Part shown: piece after piece, positions 9,801 to 18,952 of the stretch | How positions within the stretch are numbered: position 1 is the stretch's first letter | How the letters are laid out: each line of letters starts with the position of its first letter | Assembly: GCA_043719555.1 (NCBI GenBank) | Contig: JAYSTR010000085.1 | Coordinates: forward strand, 1 to 64,000 | Length of the DNA: 64,000 bases | Source of the DNA: UBA4416 sp043719555 | GTDB taxonomy: Bacteria; Bacteroidota; Bacteroidia; B-17B0; Aurantibacillaceae | Direction of reading: 5' to 3' | Notes under the pieces: generated by a model | Database searches by the model: none | The model's input: only the letters and a program-made list of their open reading frames with translations | What the model was told of the DNA's origin: nothing | Translations under genes and position numbers: made by a program

Positions 9801-10146
9801 TTCTATTTCGCCAACAGTAACAACTTCATATAGTGTTATAGGAACGGATGATAATGGATGTAAAAACACTTCAACTATAACACAAAGTGTATCTATTTGT
9901 ACCGATATTCAACAGATTGAAAAAGTAACTACTGAATTTAATATTTTCCCAAACCCAGCTACATCTTTAATAACAATACAATCGAATGAAGTGATAGAAA
10001 CAATTACAGTATTTAATGTTGCTGGATGTAAAGTTAAATCCGAAACAAAAACAATATTTTCTGTAGATGAACTTTCTTCGGGGATGTATTTCTTGCAAAT
10101 CTCTACTAAAAATGGAATGGTTACAAAACGATTTATAAAAGAATAA
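6883..10146 (+). CDS. T9SS-exported beta-helix/LamG surface protein
   Basis: 1087 residues. Residues 1-20 are a signal peptide (MRNFLFTLLTLFIV...). From about 181 (IYVDKDAIGLNNGTSWTDAY) a right-handed parallel beta-helix-like region with Asn-rich turns extends to about 570 and ends with an SPAINAGNS / DIGALEYR motif typical of Bacteroidota choice-of-anchor/beta-helix proteins. Ig-like segments follow, then a LamG/concanavalin-like domain (about 687-850; NFDGTNDYLSA, NTWFHLAVTYDG), another Ig-like segment, and a T9SS type A sorting domain (about 1015-1087; FNIFPNPATSLITI, LSSGMYFLQIST) ending in KRFIKE. Probably exported and anchored at the cell surface; substrate unknown. Confidence 0.85.
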   Translation: MRNFLFTLLTLFIVTKATSQCTVATNSYSSNFDSNTNNLLPTCWTTPYTNGGSEVGVNINGQGVGGSVGYIYLSNSVGGSRHFVMPKVTNANGILSLTAKRAISGNTTPMEIGIMTDPNNVATFSVMASYNLPLAYTTYNVNLANYTGTGQYIAVKSYFSNTGTVAWIDNVSYNAFSGSGPVIYVDKDAIGLNNGTSWTDAYTDLNNALTNSTFNVGQEMWIADGTYKPHAIDRNIAFTLPHNAKIYGGFSGTETLKSQRNPSLYPVILSGDLSGNDNAVLDPTEATRQDNSYHIFSLVGEKRDIIVDGVTLSGANANGTGNENTASVILMTHIAANNLISVDFSDVIIENNTATNAAIFQAIQFATQGSTSILNLSKCTVRNNKGNSVLGNMLYVGHRTYNQKTYGTILNSLFYKNTCASGTSSVIYNKVNGGSGVVTPIYVRNCTFSNNSSTTGNVVYLNSSTDSKFSNNIFYGNGNTTPVGWVNSGVIASVFNNCISEDPAFGLNQNPLFKDAANNDYHFDCSGNSPAINAGNSTGISVLEKDFDGNSRLVGTVDIGALEYRNRISTSASNISVCLGNNISLTANYGTGISWSSGITDGVPFTPTISQNYTVTGINENGCADQAVSVITVKSPTFSINSGSICLGKSFTITPTGATSYTIEGNTAIKTPTTTTTYTVLTEYSSTRYAINFDGTNDYLSAAISPSFNYNLGYSYEAWVKLDIAGAGASRAIFFTGTSASSNIEIYTQSGSNYLVVVHNRGIVGFTSSGQTFPIPPINTWFHLAVTYDGSAIKVYYDGVLKTPNSTIAGSPLQKSIGAELSIGYMKSMIGNPGFGFSTLKGKTEEVRVWNNVRTQSEILANKNNCVPITSTGLVNYYPFLGGSGVNSVDEVSGNNLTLNNMNSSNWEAATNVSCSNVCAINSILSSSITVNQLPNIGIVSNNTLLCVGETTSLTANGATSYTWNTASSNTIISISPTVTTSYSVIGTDDNGCKNTSTITQSVSICTDIQQIEKVTTEFNIFPNPATSLITIQSNEVIETITVFNVAGCKVKSETKTIFSVDELSSGMYFLQISTKNGMVTKRFIKE

Positions 10147-10170
10147 TTTAGTCTGTTATAATTAAACAAA

Positions 10171-10196
10171 AACCCATCAAACTGATGGGTTTTTTG
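10171..10196. terminator. Bidirectional intrinsic terminator
   Basis: Perfect 9-bp stem AACCCATCA / TGATGGGTT with a 3-base loop, flanked by A-rich and T-rich tracts on both sides. It lies between the converging beta-helix gene and the methyltransferase gene and can serve both. Confidence 0.85.
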
Positions 10197-10224
10197 TTTT
10201 ACGAAAAATAGGGTTTAAATCAAA

Positions 10225-10746
10225 TTAGCGCAACAATTCCCATAATACAATACCAACACAAACCGATACATTTAACGAATGTTTAGACCCGAACTGTGGT
10301 ATTTCTAAAATAGCATTGCTACTATTAATAATATCTTGTTCTACCCCATAAACTTCATTACCAACAACTACTGCTAAAGGCATATTTGGTTTTGTAAATT
10401 TGTTAAGCATTACTGAGTTTTTTGTTTGCTCAACAGAGGCAATAAAATAATTTTGTTGTTTTAATTCTGCAATGGCTTCTGCTGTTGTTTTAAAGTATTT
10501 CCAATTAACAGTTTCGGTTGCTCCTAAGGCAGTTTTTTCAATATCCTTATTTGGTGGAGTTCCTGTAACACCACATAAATAAATGGCTTCAATCAAAAAA
10601 GCATCTGAAGTTCTAAAGGCCGACCCAACATTATTTAAACTTCTAATATTATCTAAAACTAAAATGATATTGTTTTTTTTAGTCGCTTTAAATTCATCTG
10701 AACTTAAACGCCCTAAATCATTCATACTTAATTTTTGATTTTCCAT
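10225..10746 (-). CDS. SpoU/TrmH-family RNA 2'-O-methyltransferase
   Basis: 173 residues, a single SPOUT domain without an obvious extra RNA-binding domain. The family motifs are present in order: NVGSAFRTSDAF (motif 1), VVGNEVYGVEQDII (motif 2) and IPQFGSKHSLNVSVCVGIVLWEL (motif 3, SAM knot). It transfers a methyl group from SAM to a ribose 2'-OH in tRNA or rRNA; the exact target cannot be read from sequence. It is the last gene of the ruvA-sprA unit, starting 8 bases after the sprA stop, and ends at the terminator at 10171. Confidence 0.88.
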   Translation of the reverse strand: MENQKLSMNDLGRLSSDEFKATKKNNIILVLDNIRSLNNVGSAFRTSDAFLIEAIYLCGVTGTPPNKDIEKTALGATETVNWKYFKTTAEAIAELKQQNYFIASVEQTKNSVMLNKFTKPNMPLAVVVGNEVYGVEQDIINSSNAILEIPQFGSKHSLNVSVCVGIVLWELLR

Positions 10747-10754
10747 TACAATAC

Positions 10755-13700
10755 TTATTGTAAGTTAAATCGTAAACTAAATCCGGCATTTGTATTTGCT
10801 GTTGGAAACGAGTTTGATGTTTGAGGTGTTGTTTTAACCCAATCATAAAACAAGCGTAAGTTTACATTTTGAGTTAATTGATAATCAATGGCCGTTTTTA
10901 GGGATATAATATTTTGTCCGCCCGTTGGTGTACTTATCTCTTCATTAATACGACGAATAATCGACATATTTCTGCGGTAAGATAAGTCTAATTTAAAGTT
11001 TAAATCGCTCTCAACAGGCTTTCCTTTTATTTTAATGGCATTTATTTTTAATTTCGGATAACGGTAACCAACGCCTATTACATATTCTCTGCCGCGTGTT
11101 TCAATAATTTGCGGTCCTGTAATATTTAAGTTAACCGTTTTATCTTTTTTAATTTCAAAATTTCCACTCAAACCAGGTTTATTAAATTTAACATCAAATT
11201 TAATTAAAGGGCTAAATGCTTCGGTAATTGTTGCGCCTTGTATGTTATATTTTGGGTTAAAGTTAGCCGTTTGTCCTGTTGCAGAGCTTTGCACAGGTAC
11301 ACGACTTAAATTATCTGCATACCCATCTTGGTTGCCATCAAAAAATAAGTTGTTGTTTGTAAAATTACCCAATGTATACATAGCACGATAGGAGTGACGC
11401 AAGGTAACCGATTGAAAATATTTTTTCATGAATTTTAATTTACCTAAACCATCCCATGTTACTGTCCAGTTTGGCAATGGAATTTGTTTAAACATTTTAT
11501 CTGTTGCATTATTTCGTAATTTTTTTCCTGTATAAGTTTCAAAAAATGCACCCATTAATACATCTTGTTGCGTATTAGAATAGCCATCATAATAGGTTCT
11601 TTTTCTAATATCCAGTAATTCACCTTTCGAATCACCATTTTTTGAGGCTAAATCTTTGGCAACATCTGGTCTAATTAATAAAAACTCCTGAAATAATTCA
11701 GATGATCCATCTTTAGTGTTTTTATCTTTAAAAGCTTTTCCTAAGGTAAAAACACTAATACTATAATTACCACTATTTGTTGGAGTTTCAAATAAATAAC
11801 CTTTATTTCTATCGTCACTATTTCGTAATGAATCACCACCATATCTTACATATTGAGATGTATTTGATCCATAAGTTTTAGTACCATTAAATTCAATTTT
11901 TAAACTTCCATGTGGTTCCACATTGGCACGATATGAAAAATTATTTGATTTTGTTGTAGTATATGGCGTTAATTGATTTGTGTTTTGCACTAACCAACCA
12001 TTATCAATAGATTTACGTAAAATACTATCGTTCATACCAGCTATAAATCCAAAGCCTGGTGCTAAATTTTTTGCAGGGTCTAATCCGATGTATTTTGAGC
12101 TTGGTTCAAAACCAGGTAAACCAGTTCCATTTGTTTGTTGGTAAGTTAATGATACTTGTTTGAGCATCATAACTCCTCGGGCTAAAAACTCACCAATATC
12201 TTTAAAGTTGTTTTCTTTTTTCGGTTTTAAAGAATCTTCTTTAGTTTTTGGAGCTTTTAATAAACTACTTGATTTCCCTTTAGATGAACCACCGCCTGAG
12301 TTTACTCGCCTGAAATAAGGAATTTTATTATATAACATCGTCATATTAAAATTACCTGTTAAGTTTTTAGTGTTGGTATTTTGAATGGTATTACCAACGC
12401 TTTCTTGTGCAAATGGCCTGCGAGACCAAGTGTATGAGGAGCTATAACGCGCTGTTGAATTAATAAAATCAAAGGCAGGAATTTTATTAATAGGTATTTG
12501 GTAGTTTACATTAGCAGCATGACGGAAGTTTGTGTTTTCTCCTAATTTTCTAATAATGTTATTTCTAATTTGAACTTTCTCACTATCGGTATCAATTGCA
12601 TCAATCGATTCCATAATTCGTCCATCATTATTTGCGTTATAATCAAACTTTAAATTTTTGGTGAAATTCCATTGTAATGTATAATTTCGGCTCATTAAAA
12701 ATGTTTTATTAAACTGAGCTTTGGTTAAATTATCCGAAGAGCCAGTATAAAAACTAGTTAAATCTCTATTTAGTAACTCACTATAATTTCTATTTAAATC
12801 AACATTAAATGCAAAGGAACTTGGCAACGGTGTAAAGTTGATATCCTTAATTAATGCAAACCATTTGTTATTGATAATTTTGTTGGTTGATTTTTTAAAA
12901 GGGGCCCACGGTTTTGCATTTATCGAATAGTTGTAAGCTAACGCACCTCTGTATGATTTAATAATACTTTTTTGAATATTTACATTATGTCGTTTTACTT
13001 CATTGTAAGCATATGTTACCGAAAAATTGGAAACATCCCAAGGCATTGGTTTAGCGCCTTCTTTTCTTAAGCCATCTATTTTCACATTCGAAAAATTATA
13101 ACCTTTTCGTGTTGTTTTATCTTGTGCGTTCTCTTTAATTTGTTTTTTTAATTCTTTGCTTATACTAGGATTATCAATTTTAATATCTGGATCGTATGGG
13201 CTAAACTGAGGAGTAATAATGGTTTGTCCGTATGAGTAGTATACTGGTACATTTACTTTCCATTTTTCAGGAAAAAATTTGCCGAGTTGTAAAGTTGTAG
13301 TCGCATCATACAAAAAGTTTTTTTCTCTGCTACGTTCACTGATTTTTTTCTCAATACTACCAAAAAATGGAGTGCTGTATGTTGCAGCTAATGAGGCTTG
13401 TCCTAAATCGGCTAATTTAGCTTGCACGCGCCCTGTAGTTGCCCAACCACCTTTATTGGTAAAATCAGTTAAACGTAATTCATTCACCCAAACTTCTACA
13501 CATTTTGATAAGCCTCCATTATCAATAGGGTTACGGATACCAATCATAATGCTTTTTATACTCGCTAAATTAGGATTACCAACAACGGTAATTTTATTAT
13601 TACCATCTTGTTCTGTAAATGGTTTTTGTATAGCAACTAAATCTAAATTTGTTGTCTCATTTCTGTTAATTTTTGCCGCAGCAATTTTCTCAAAATCTAT

Positions 13701-16700
13701 AATAAACTCATTATCATCAGGCCATACTATTGATTTATCGGCATCAAGATTATTATCGTAAACTCCTTTTCCGGTTAATTTTACAGGGATTTCATACTCA
13801 TAATAGTTATTTGTAAAGTCGGTACCTAATCGCACAAAAACACTAACATCGCCATCATTTAATGGTTGATCATTTAATTTTTCGGCATGCATAAATAGTT
13901 TCATTTTTTTAAATGAACGTACATCTAATTCTGTGTTTTTAGTAATTGCTCTGCTGTCGCCATCCTTTAAGCTGCATACTCTTAACGATAAAGCTTGCTC
14001 ATTTAATAAGGTTTGATTTGTTGTTTGTGCATTTTGTTGTTGTTCTATTTTTGGAGGCAATACATAGTTTACAGGTGTTTTCGATCCATTTTCTTGCAAG
14101 CTTACACCAGATACATCAAACGTTGTTGTGTTATCATCATTGGCAATGTATTCGCCTGGTTTTAATAAATCGTATGCATATCGTCTCCAATCACTTCGTA
14201 CTAATTCAAAACGGGCTAAACGACAGATAATAGGTTTATCAAAGCCTTTCATAAATACACGCATAAAACGAATAGAGTTAAACCCTTCTATTTCTCCAAC
14301 GGATGATTCAAATTCGCTTACAGGAATTTTAAACTGGTACCATTTTACAGTTTTTTGAATATTATCAATGGTTGCATTTCCATCAGTAACGTTAACAATA
14401 TAGTTATGTCCCACATTTGCTGGATTTAAATCCTGAGGCGAAATTTTCACATGGTATTGGTAATAGTTTTCAACTTCATTTAAGGTATTGTCTTTATTAA
14501 TATCCTCAATATTTGGAATGTTTGATGCTGCGCTTGGTATAGATTTATCTTCGTATTGATTTTCAGTTGGACTATTGCCTTCTGGTCCATTATATTTTTT
14601 ATATCGTCTAATTGTATTTCCTTCTTCTGCGCTTAAACCATCAAATTTTGAAGCACTTCTAAAAAACTGATAATTATCTGAGCTTGGGTCATTACGGGCA
14701 GCGTCAACATCAGTACCTGTTGCTCCAGGAAACGAATTTAAGTCGGTAATAAAATTTTTAAACTTTCTTGCTTCCGCTGTATCTGATAAGCCATCATAGC
14801 CAACATCCTGAAAAGGTCTATCATTATTATCGTTTACAAATGAGTTAGAAACGGGTGATATTAATGGTGAACTTCCAATATTAGATTCGATGACTGGTAA
14901 ACTTGAATTGGCTGTGCTTGCACCAGGAACACCATTTTCATACATCATTTTCCCATCTTTTAAAATATCTTCGCTCACGTTACCTAAGTTAAAATACATA
15001 TCTCCACTTGGCAAACTCCCTGAATTCATATCAGGGTAGGTAGTCGAATTATAATCACTATTAAACGGATCCATCATCCAAAACTGAATATACTCTACAT
15101 TGGCGGCCTGAAAATCATTGGTTTCAATACGACGCATAATACCGCCCCAACGCGTGGATGGATCTTTTAATCTTCCATTTGATAAAATACCACTCGATTT
15201 TGCTAAAGTATTTGGCTTTACATCATAATTATAAGGTCCACGCTCTCCTGGATAAAAAGCCATATCTAAAACTGATAATACAACTGGTTGGTTGTTAGCC
15301 GGTGTTTTACTAGGGAATAATTCTGTTTCTAAAACCTGACGCATGAAGTTATTAGAATAAGTTTCTTTAGTTATGTTACTTGGCTTTGAACTATTACTTG
15401 TTCCGTAAAAAATCGGATCAATGGTGTACCAGTTAAATTGCGCACGGTTTTTACCTGTATTTATATCGTCAAATAATGATGCTTCTGGAAACAAACGAGG
15501 TTGGCCTTGAGGTATACTTGCCAATTGCCATGCACTAGGGCTTTTTAAATCGATTAAAGAAATACTTCCTTCAAAATCATCAATGTATGAATTTCCGCTT
15601 TTTCCAATAGCTTTGGAATTACCTGGTATTAACTGAGCAAATTCTCCCTGAGTAGTAATACTGCTCATTTCCTTAGTATTGATTAATGGTATTTTATCAA
15701 TTAAACGGGTTAAAAAAGGTACGTCAGTTTTGTAGTTATAATCTACACCCCAAATAATATTTGATACAGGCTCATCACCAATATTTACTTTTTGGGTAAT
15801 TGGTTTTTCATTTAAACGCAAAAATGTACCCCCTAAAGTTAAATCACGATTAACAATAAAATCTAAACGTGTACCCATTAAACTTTTTTGTTGCACATTA
15901 AATAAAGAGTTACTCTCTGTACTTACCTTAATATTAGCGCCTGAGTTTAAAATACTTTCGTTAATAATTTTAACACGCCCTAATGTATAATCAACTGTAT
16001 AATCAACGTTTTCTGTTAATTTTTGTCCGTTAGCAGTAACCACAACTGAGCCTTGCGGTATGTTTAAGGCGTTTAACGAAATCTCTGATCCGGCCGATGA
16101 TTTGTATGAACCCTTAATTTTGTAACGATTTTTTTCGGGTAACTGCATCGCGTTAGTTCTTGTTGAATCATACAATTCCTGAAAAATATATTTGTTGGCA
16201 TTTGGAAAATCAGATGCAGCAAACTTTGATCGTAAGTTATTACCAAAAGGTTCTTTTGATGATAAATAAACTCTTCCATTATTTGGATTAATTGTAAAAT
16301 CTTTAATGAAGTCAAAAACACCATCTGGGCTTCTATCTCCATTCACATTTAATTTATCTAAATCCATTGCTTGCACTAATAACTTGCCATTAATAGCACC
16401 GTATGGAATATATGGAATATCAATTCCTGTTTCGATATTATTATAATAGATATCGCATTTAAAATCTTGAGCATTTAAATTGTATGCTCCTAAAGAATAA
16501 ACGTTTTTCATCATTAAATCCCAATTACTGTATTTAGGATTTGTGTTTGAACCACTCTTTAATAATTTTAAGTATAATGGTCCAGATGTAAACTGATCGC
16601 TAAACTCACCTACTTGATAGTTTTTACCGTTATAGGTGTATTGGTAAGCAACTGCAACAGACTGATCATTACTAATAGTTTGGTTAATAGAAATAAAACC

Positions 16701-18152
16701 CAAACGTGTGTTGTAGGTAAACTCAGTAGGATTTAATTTACGCGCGTTTTGATAAAACTCAAAATCACGAGCAGGAGTCATAAATTTACCTCCATTACAA
16801 GTATTACCAACATTTGCTTGTAAGTTGGAGGTTACTGCAGATGCATTTGCGGATAAACGCGGAGGCATTAAGTTATTACTAGTATCCGTTAAAATTTTAT
16901 ATAAATTATTGGCATTATTATCTGGAAAATCTCCTGGAGCATCAACAATTACAAAAATAGGATTTGTACCGCAAGTTGGGTCTCTTAAATCTTTATTAAC
17001 GTGGGTTGAATCCTCTCCTAAATCAGTAAAGGCTGCGTAGCTTCGCACTTGCTCTGCATTACCAGATAAGTTAGAAACGTAAACCTCAATTTTAGTAATA
17101 ACGATAGGCGTTGTAACAACGGGTAGAGTACTCATCCATTGGTCGTAATTATCTCTAAAATAATGTCCTAAGAAAAAATGTTTGTTAACCTCGTAGTTAT
17201 CTGCACTAACCGAAAAATATTGTGTTTGTGCGCCGCCTTGTACCGAAACCTCTTGTTTTTTACCACGTTGTTGCGATAATAAAGCCGTTGCTGTTAAACG
17301 CCCAAACTGAAATTTAGTTTTAACACCAAATAAACTTTGGCTACCTTGTATTAACGATGAGTTTAAAGGTAAAGCAACGTTACCAGCTTCAATTGTTTTT
17401 AAAATTTCATCCTCGTAACCGTTGTATTCAATTTTCATTTGATTTTCCCAATCAAAAGAAGCCTCGGTATTATAACTTGTAGAGATGCGTAATTTATCAC
17501 CAATTTTACCAATTAGGTTTAATTGAATACGCATATTAAAATCGAAATTGGTAACCTTTTGCTGACGCTGAGGAATAGCAGGGTTTAAGGTTTTGTTTCG
17601 GTTTAATGCGAAAATTAACTCCGCAGTTCCTGCAGGTTTAATATCAACAGTGTTTCCACCAAAAATACGATCAAATAACTCGCTATTAACTTGTAATTTA
17701 GGAACTAAACTTTTTTTATTTTGGTTTACTAAATCGTCTGCTTTGATTTTCGATTTCCAATGATCTTTAACGGCTTGCTTAAATAATTGATCTTGGTAAT
17801 CCTGAAACTCCACATAGGTTTCAGGGCGATAATCCATATTACCAATCTTTTGCTTAATGTCGTAGTTTCCCGTACTTGGATTGTATTCTGTTGATGTATT
17901 TACGTTTGCTGGGTTTTCTAAATATAATTTACTCTTATCATCATAATTTGGCTGACCGCCATTATTATCGTTAAAAGGAAAATGTAATTCGTCTTTGCCA
18001 ACAATAGGGGAGTCTATTACGGTAGCAAATGGGCTTTTGCTATAGTTTGGTTTTGATAACGGATTGCTTTTAGCCTTAGAGCTAACTACAATACTCATTA
18101 ACCCAGCCGAGCAAGTACCAATTACAAGAAATTTTATAACTCCTTTTACCAC
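10755..18152 (-). CDS. sprA: SprA, T9SS outer-membrane translocon
   Basis: 2465 residues, the expected very large size for SprA (Sov in Porphyromonas). In the family this forms the giant outer-membrane barrel through which T9SS cargo leaves; it is also required for gliding in gliding species. Seen here: an N-terminal export signal (MVKGVIKFLVIGTCSAGLM), an early TVDIKPAGTAELIFALNRN block and repeated LRISTSYNTEASFDWENQM/barrel-strand patterns, long Asn/Ser/Thr-rich loops, and a C-terminus (YDWVKTTPQTSNS...FSLRFNLQ) like a terminal barrel strand. The position directly after ruvA (7-base gap) is a common Bacteroidota arrangement. It serves the T9SS cargo at 6883 and 36559. No frameshift is seen. 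Confidence 0.95.
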   Translation of the reverse strand: MVKGVIKFLVIGTCSAGLMSIVVSSKAKSNPLSKPNYSKSPFATVIDSPIVGKDELHFPFNDNNGGQPNYDDKSKLYLENPANVNTSTEYNPSTGNYDIKQKIGNMDYRPETYVEFQDYQDQLFKQAVKDHWKSKIKADDLVNQNKKSLVPKLQVNSELFDRIFGGNTVDIKPAGTAELIFALNRNKTLNPAIPQRQQKVTNFDFNMRIQLNLIGKIGDKLRISTSYNTEASFDWENQMKIEYNGYEDEILKTIEAGNVALPLNSSLIQGSQSLFGVKTKFQFGRLTATALLSQQRGKKQEVSVQGGAQTQYFSVSADNYEVNKHFFLGHYFRDNYDQWMSTLPVVTTPIVITKIEVYVSNLSGNAEQVRSYAAFTDLGEDSTHVNKDLRDPTCGTNPIFVIVDAPGDFPDNNANNLYKILTDTSNNLMPPRLSANASAVTSNLQANVGNTCNGGKFMTPARDFEFYQNARKLNPTEFTYNTRLGFISINQTISNDQSVAVAYQYTYNGKNYQVGEFSDQFTSGPLYLKLLKSGSNTNPKYSNWDLMMKNVYSLGAYNLNAQDFKCDIYYNNIETGIDIPYIPYGAINGKLLVQAMDLDKLNVNGDRSPDGVFDFIKDFTINPNNGRVYLSSKEPFGNNLRSKFAASDFPNANKYIFQELYDSTRTNAMQLPEKNRYKIKGSYKSSAGSEISLNALNIPQGSVVVTANGQKLTENVDYTVDYTLGRVKIINESILNSGANIKVSTESNSLFNVQQKSLMGTRLDFIVNRDLTLGGTFLRLNEKPITQKVNIGDEPVSNIIWGVDYNYKTDVPFLTRLIDKIPLINTKEMSSITTQGEFAQLIPGNSKAIGKSGNSYIDDFEGSISLIDLKSPSAWQLASIPQGQPRLFPEASLFDDINTGKNRAQFNWYTIDPIFYGTSNSSKPSNITKETYSNNFMRQVLETELFPSKTPANNQPVVLSVLDMAFYPGERGPYNYDVKPNTLAKSSGILSNGRLKDPSTRWGGIMRRIETNDFQAANVEYIQFWMMDPFNSDYNSTTYPDMNSGSLPSGDMYFNLGNVSEDILKDGKMMYENGVPGASTANSSLPVIESNIGSSPLISPVSNSFVNDNNDRPFQDVGYDGLSDTAEARKFKNFITDLNSFPGATGTDVDAARNDPSSDNYQFFRSASKFDGLSAEEGNTIRRYKKYNGPEGNSPTENQYEDKSIPSAASNIPNIEDINKDNTLNEVENYYQYHVKISPQDLNPANVGHNYIVNVTDGNATIDNIQKTVKWYQFKIPVSEFESSVGEIEGFNSIRFMRVFMKGFDKPIICRLARFELVRSDWRRYAYDLLKPGEYIANDDNTTTFDVSGVSLQENGSKTPVNYVLPPKIEQQQNAQTTNQTLLNEQALSLRVCSLKDGDSRAITKNTELDVRSFKKMKLFMHAEKLNDQPLNDGDVSVFVRLGTDFTNNYYEYEIPVKLTGKGVYDNNLDADKSIVWPDDNEFIIDFEKIAAAKINRNETTNLDLVAIQKPFTEQDGNNKITVVGNPNLASIKSIMIGIRNPIDNGGLSKCVEVWVNELRLTDFTNKGGWATTGRVQAKLADLGQASLAATYSTPFFGSIEKKISERSREKNFLYDATTTLQLGKFFPEKWKVNVPVYYSYGQTIITPQFSPYDPDIKIDNPSISKELKKQIKENAQDKTTRKGYNFSNVKIDGLRKEGAKPMPWDVSNFSVTYAYNEVKRHNVNIQKSIIKSYRGALAYNYSINAKPWAPFKKSTNKIINNKWFALIKDINFTPLPSSFAFNVDLNRNYSELLNRDLTSFYTGSSDNLTKAQFNKTFLMSRNYTLQWNFTKNLKFDYNANNDGRIMESIDAIDTDSEKVQIRNNIIRKLGENTNFRHAANVNYQIPINKIPAFDFINSTARYSSSYTWSRRPFAQESVGNTIQNTNTKNLTGNFNMTMLYNKIPYFRRVNSGGGSSKGKSSSLLKAPKTKEDSLKPKKENNFKDIGEFLARGVMMLKQVSLTYQQTNGTGLPGFEPSSKYIGLDPAKNLAPGFGFIAGMNDSILRKSIDNGWLVQNTNQLTPYTTTKSNNFSYRANVEPHGSLKIEFNGTKTYGSNTSQYVRYGGDSLRNSDDRNKGYLFETPTNSGNYSISVFTLGKAFKDKNTKDGSSELFQEFLLIRPDVAKDLASKNGDSKGELLDIRKRTYYDGYSNTQQDVLMGAFFETYTGKKLRNNATDKMFKQIPLPNWTVTWDGLGKLKFMKKYFQSVTLRHSYRAMYTLGNFTNNNLFFDGNQDGYADNLSRVPVQSSATGQTANFNPKYNIQGATITEAFSPLIKFDVKFNKPGLSGNFEIKKDKTVNLNITGPQIIETRGREYVIGVGYRYPKLKINAIKIKGKPVESDLNFKLDLSYRRNMSIIRRINEEISTPTGGQNIISLKTAIDYQLTQNVNLRLFYDWVKTTPQTSNSFPTANTNAGFSLRFNLQ

Positions 18153-18159
18153 GTATTAG

Positions 18160-18753
18160 TTAAATATTTTTTAGCGCTGATTTTATCAGCAGTTCAACAT
18201 TATCAGTAGATACACCTTGCTGTTTAATAGATTTTTCTATCGCTTTTTCGGCTGCCAATTTCTGAAAACCAAGTGTAACTAGTGCCATTAACGCCTCATC
18301 TTTATTTTTATTGTATGCAGGGCTTAAAATTTGAGAAATTCCACCTTCGTGTTTTCCCATTTTTCCTTTTAAATCAACCACAATACGCTGAGCCGTTTTT
18401 TCGCCAATGCCTTTAATGCTTTTTAATAAAGCGACATTGGCCGTGTTAATGGCTCCTGCAATTTCGGGAGCAGATAACGAGGATAGCATAAGTACGGCAC
18501 TACCGCCACCAACACCAGATACCGAAATAAGCTTACGGAATAAATCACGCTCCTCGGCATCAAAAAAACCAAAGTACTTAGGATTATCGTCGCGCACATA
18601 CACGCTTTCGATATATAATTTAGCCTGAGTAAGAGGTTGAATTTTGGAATAGGTATTTAGCGATATAGTAACGCCATAACCAACCCCATGGGTTTCAATA
18701 ACCACAAAAGCAGGGTTTAATTCAGCAATTTGACCAGATACGTAATTTATCAT
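18160..18753 (-). CDS. ruvA: Holliday junction helicase subunit RuvA
   Basis: 197 residues, typical RuvA length. Begins MINYVSGQIAELNPAFVVIETHGVGYGV (the OB-fold domain), continues with the helix-hairpin-helix region (RKLISVSGVGGGSAVLML and LKSIKGIGEKTAQRIVVDLKGK), and ends with the small domain III that contacts RuvB (EALMALVTLGFQKLAAEKAI). RuvA tetramers bind four-way junctions and recruit RuvB for branch migration. First gene of the ruvA-sprA-methyltransferase unit; no strong promoter match was found upstream, only weak -7-like segments. Confidence 0.95.
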   Translation of the reverse strand: MINYVSGQIAELNPAFVVIETHGVGYGVTISLNTYSKIQPLTQAKLYIESVYVRDDNPKYFGFFDAEERDLFRKLISVSGVGGGSAVLMLSSLSAPEIAGAINTANVALLKSIKGIGEKTAQRIVVDLKGKMGKHEGGISQILSPAYNKNKDEALMALVTLGFQKLAAEKAIEKSIKQQGVSTDNVELLIKSALKNI

Positions 18754-18922
18754 ACAAGAGTGTGAAAGTAACTAAAAATGTACGAATTTTTAAATATAAC
18801 AAGCATTTTATTGCACTGTAAATCAGTTGTTTGCAAATAAAACAGACGCTTGTTTAACAGCCATTTGTTAATATAATTTTAATGATATGTTAATGTAAAT
18901 AACATTTACGATGTTTTTTTTG

Positions 18923-18930
18923 TAAATTTG
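18923..18930 (+). promoter_or_regulatory. -7 promoter element for plsY
   Basis: Exact TAnnTTTG match (TAAATTTG), 22 bases before the TTG start of plsY. No clear TTTG is seen at the -33 position. The same TGTAAATTTGTT context recurs before the P5C dehydrogenase gene at 29481. Confidence 0.5.
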
Positions 18931-18952
18931 TTGAACTAAAAAATTAAACACT

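Noticed and set aside
13279..13761. 160-residue plus-strand open frame opposite sprA
   Set aside because: It is antisense to a full-length, well-supported sprA reading frame and has the Ser/Leu-rich, low-complexity look of a complementary-strand shadow.
16073..16342. 89-residue minus-strand frame inside sprA
   Set aside because: Lies in another frame within sprA, which shows no interruption; no independent motifs.
18776..18803. Possible ruvA promoter (AAAATGTA with CAAG on the plus strand, read on the minus strand)
   Set aside because: The -7 box ends in T instead of G and the spacing to the -33-like TTG is 16 bases; too weak to list.
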